A stretch of 64,000 bases of DNA, from positions 2,524,001-2,588,000 of the forward strand of contig NZ_CP035733.1 in the NCBI RefSeq assembly GCF_009768975.1, given 5' to 3'. Numbering within the stretch: the first letter of the stretch is position 1; every line of letters begins with the position of its first letter. Source of the stretch: Sphingorhabdus lacus (GTDB lineage: Bacteria; Pseudomonadota; Alphaproteobacteria; Sphingomonadales; Sphingomonadaceae). Positions 62,072 through 64,000 of the stretch are shown here, piece after piece. Made by a program: the position numbers and the translations under genes. The notes under the pieces are model-generated. The model did no database searches, was not told the origin of the DNA, and saw only the letters and a list, made by a program, of their open reading frames with translations.

Positions 62072-63234
62072 TTAAGCGCCTGTCGCATCGAGGTAACGAC
62101 ATACTCAATATTTTCGGCCGTTAGTCCAGGGAACATCGGAATGGTAATTGCTTGTTCGTAATAATTCTCGGCATTCGGAAAATCACCATTAGCGAACCCC
62201 ATCGACCGGTAATATGGCTGCAAGTGAACAGGAATATAGTGGAGGTTTACTCCAATGCCGTTTTCCCGAAGTTCATTGAAGACATCCAAGCGGCTGCGTC
62301 TTGTTTGAGCAGGATCGAGCCGTACTACATAGAGATGCAGCCCCGAATATCCATCAGGGTTGTGCGTGGGGAGAATTAAAGGCAAATCTGCCAGCTGCTT
62401 GTTGTATTCGGCTGCAATCCGATGCCGAGCCGCAACATAGAGATCAATCCTGTCCAACTGCGACAAACCAAGCGCAGCTTGAATATCTGTCAATCGGTAA
62501 TTATAGCCCAACTGCAACTGCTGGTAGTACCATGGTCCATCTGGTACATGTGTCATGTCGTCGGGTTCTCTGCTAATCCCATGCGATCGTAACTGCATCA
62601 TGGATTTTGCTAAACTCGCGTTGTTTGTAAGAGCCATGCCCCCTTCACCCGACGTAATAATTTTCACCGGATGAAAACTGAAAACTGTTATGTCACTAAA
62701 TGCACAATTCCCGATAGGGTGATCAAGATAGCGGCCCCCAATCGCATGCGAAGCATCTTCGATCAACCTGACACCATATTGCTGGGCTAATTGGTGAATC
62801 TCCTTCATCGCACTGGGCATCCCTGACAAATGGACGACGACTATAACCTTGGGAAGCAACCCGTTGAGGGACGCTGTTTTCAATTTGGCTTCAAGGGCGG
62901 CGACACAGATATTGGTTGTGGCGGGGTCGATGTCGACGAAGTCGACCCGAGCGCCGCAATACAGCCCGCAATTGGCCGATGCGACGAAAGTGATCGGCGT
63001 TGTCCAGAGCCAATCACCCTCACCCAAACCAAGCGCGAGACACGCGACATGCAGGGCGGAAGTGGCACTGTTCATAGCTACTGCAAAGGATGCATGCGCG
63101 TAGTCCGCCACGGCACGCTCAAACTCTTCTACGACCGGGCCTTGTGTTAGAAAGTCTGACTTCAGGACCCGAACAACAGCATCGATATCAGCCTGCGTAA
63201 TGTCCTGTCGGCCATATGGGATAGTCATTGTCAT
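62068..63234 (-). CDS. pseC: UDP-4-amino-4,6-dideoxy-N-acetyl-beta-L-altrosamine transaminase
   Basis: Second step of pseudaminic acid synthesis: transfers an amino group to the 4-keto sugar made by PseB. 388 residues of the DegT/DnrJ/EryC1 type: IPYGRQDITQADIDAVVRVL at the start and the PLP lysine in FSFHPVKIITSGEGG near 182-196. LHLYVVRLDPAQ is also typical. ATGA overlaps on both sides. Confidence 0.93.
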   Translation of the reverse strand: MTMTIPYGRQDITQADIDAVVRVLKSDFLTQGPVVEEFERAVADYAHASFAVAMNSATSALHVACLALGLGEGDWLWTTPITFVASANCGLYCGARVDFVDIDPATTNICVAALEAKLKTASLNGLLPKVIVVVHLSGMPSAMKEIHQLAQQYGVRLIEDASHAIGGRYLDHPIGNCAFSDITVFSFHPVKIITSGEGGMALTNNASLAKSMMQLRSHGISREPDDMTHVPDGPWYYQQLQLGYNYRLTDIQAALGLSQLDRIDLYVAARHRIAAEYNKQLADLPLILPTHNPDGYSGLHLYVVRLDPAQTRRSRLDVFNELRENGIGVNLHYIPVHLQPYYRSMGFANGDFPNAENYYEQAITIPMFPGLTAENIEYVVTSMRQALN

Positions 63235-64000
63235 ATTTTTCCGACTTTTTCTCGGTTCTCGTCGATCCAGTTATGCAATTCATTTTTGGTCATCCATTCG
63301 CTGTTGTTATCGCTCGAATAGACGAACCCCTCAGGCACCTTTGTGCCGTCTTTGATCCGGATAGGATCGGAGTTCCAACTATGGATGGCCGGAAGTATCT
63401 TAAAATGTTCCGCATACTCATAGGTATATAGAGAGTCTTCTGCACTGATCATTTGTTCGTGCAGTTTTTCACCGGGTCGAATACCAATGATCTTTATTTT
63501 TGTGCCTGGTCTCACAGCGTCTGCAAGGTCGCATATTGTCATCGACGGTATCTTTTTAACGTAAATCTCGCCACCTTGCATATCGTTGAATGCGTGCCAA
63601 ACCAGCTCCACCCCTTGCTCCAAAGTGATCATGAAGCGGGTCATCCGCTCATCGGTAATCGGTAATTCGCTGCCTTCAGGTAGGTTGAGAAAAAACGGTA
63701 TTACCGACCCCCGTGAACCCATAACGTTACCGTATCGAACGACTCCAAAGCGCGTATCCTGCGAGCCTGCATATGAATTCCCAGAAACGAAAAGCTTGTC
63801 GGAGGCGAGCTTCGTCGCGCCATAAAGATTTATAGGACTGCTCGCTTTGTCAGTCGATAACGCAACGACGCGCTTTACCTTCTTGTCTATGGCAGCGTCG
63901 ATCAGATTCATGGCGCCGTTAATGTTGGTCTTGACACACTCGAATGGATTATACTCAGCTGTCGGAACAATTTTTGTTGCCGCTGCGTGGACAACATAAT
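63231..64000 (-). CDS. pseB: UDP-N-acetylglucosamine 4,6-dehydratase (inverting), 5' end outside window
   Basis: First step of the pathway. The coding frame continues past base 64000: it reads YVVHAAATKIVPTAEYNPFE before the first internal ATG at 63911, so the N-terminal NAD-binding part is off-window. The active site is in STDKASSPINLYGATKLASD (Tyr-x3-Lys). FECVKTNINGAMN and GIRPGEKLHEQMIS are PseB signatures. It is upstream of pseC with ATGA overlap. Confidence 0.95.
   Translation of the reverse strand, partial: YVVHAAATKIVPTAEYNPFECVKTNINGAMNLIDAAIDKKVKRVVALSTDKASSPINLYGATKLASDKLFVSGNSYAGSQDTRFGVVRYGNVMGSRGSVIPFFLNLPEGSELPITDERMTRFMITLEQGVELVWHAFNDMQGGEIYVKKIPSMTICDLADAVRPGTKIKIIGIRPGEKLHEQMISAEDSLYTYEYAEHFKILPAIHSWNSDPIRIKDGTKVPEGFVYSSDNNSEWMTKNELHNWIDENREKVGKI

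Overview
The window looks like a sphingomonad alphaproteobacterium (Sphingopyxis/Sphingorhabdus type). Pointers are the metF–ArsR/methyltransferase arrangement, the split methionine synthase, DUF1176 and EIVVCG-motif secreted proteins, and a class II FBPase beside recJ. This placement is an inference from gene content. No marker gene such as 16S rRNA is present.

Region 1 (1–21,250) is ordinary chromosome. A minus-strand methionine operon (ArsR/methyltransferase regulator, metF, homocysteine-binding MetH, cobalamin MetH) has an operator palindrome inside its promoter. It is followed by two small lipoproteins, a class-A-beta-lactamase-like lipoprotein, a HerA-like ATPase, queF, a PhrB-type iron-sulfur photolyase, sseA–metC, a 3-hydroxyacyl-CoA dehydrogenase, hom, a secreted-protein gene interrupted by an in-frame TGA, glpX, a flavodoxin-like protein and recJ.

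Region 2 (about 21,308–50,467) is a 29-kb integrative element in the 3' end of tRNA-Glu(UUC). Its ends are a 21-bp direct repeat of the tRNA 3' end (one mismatch) and, about 75 bp inward on each side, a near-identical 20-bp double GTTCACA motif that looks like integrase arm sites. The left half holds a tyrosine integrase whose first catalytic Arg position reads Val, two different 3'-5' exonucleases, and a type I restriction operon (half-size S, M, 27-aa ORF, S, Abi, R, YgjP-like peptidase). Next comes a mobilisation module: a TraK-like protein, a ParA-like ATPase, a candidate oriT and a MOBQ-type relaxase. A nuclease–zinc-finger protein and a PD-(D/E)XK-like protein end this half. The element has a relaxase but no mating-pair genes, so it is best described as an integrative mobilizable element with a defence load.

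The right half of the element (about 41,000–49,300) is the most unusual part. Mostly lone small genes, plus an ArsR–desaturase pair, alternate with at least 13 copies of a short repeat family. The family has ends GTCCGC...GCGGAC and occurs as a 60-bp form, a 143-bp long form, about 25-bp solo copies and half copies. The layout resembles a gene-cassette array, but the repeats are not integron attC sites and no integron integrase is present.

Region 3 (50,686–64,000) is a minus-strand glycan operon for a pseudaminic-acid-like nonulosonate. It contains pseB (cut by the window end), pseC, aldo/keto reductase, Gfo/Idh oxidoreductase, class III aminotransferase, SpsF-like cytidylyltransferase, a second Gfo/Idh oxidoreductase, pseG, pseH, a methyltransferase, pseI, a flippase and an amidase. 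The extra enzymes suggest a modified sugar or a second precursor.
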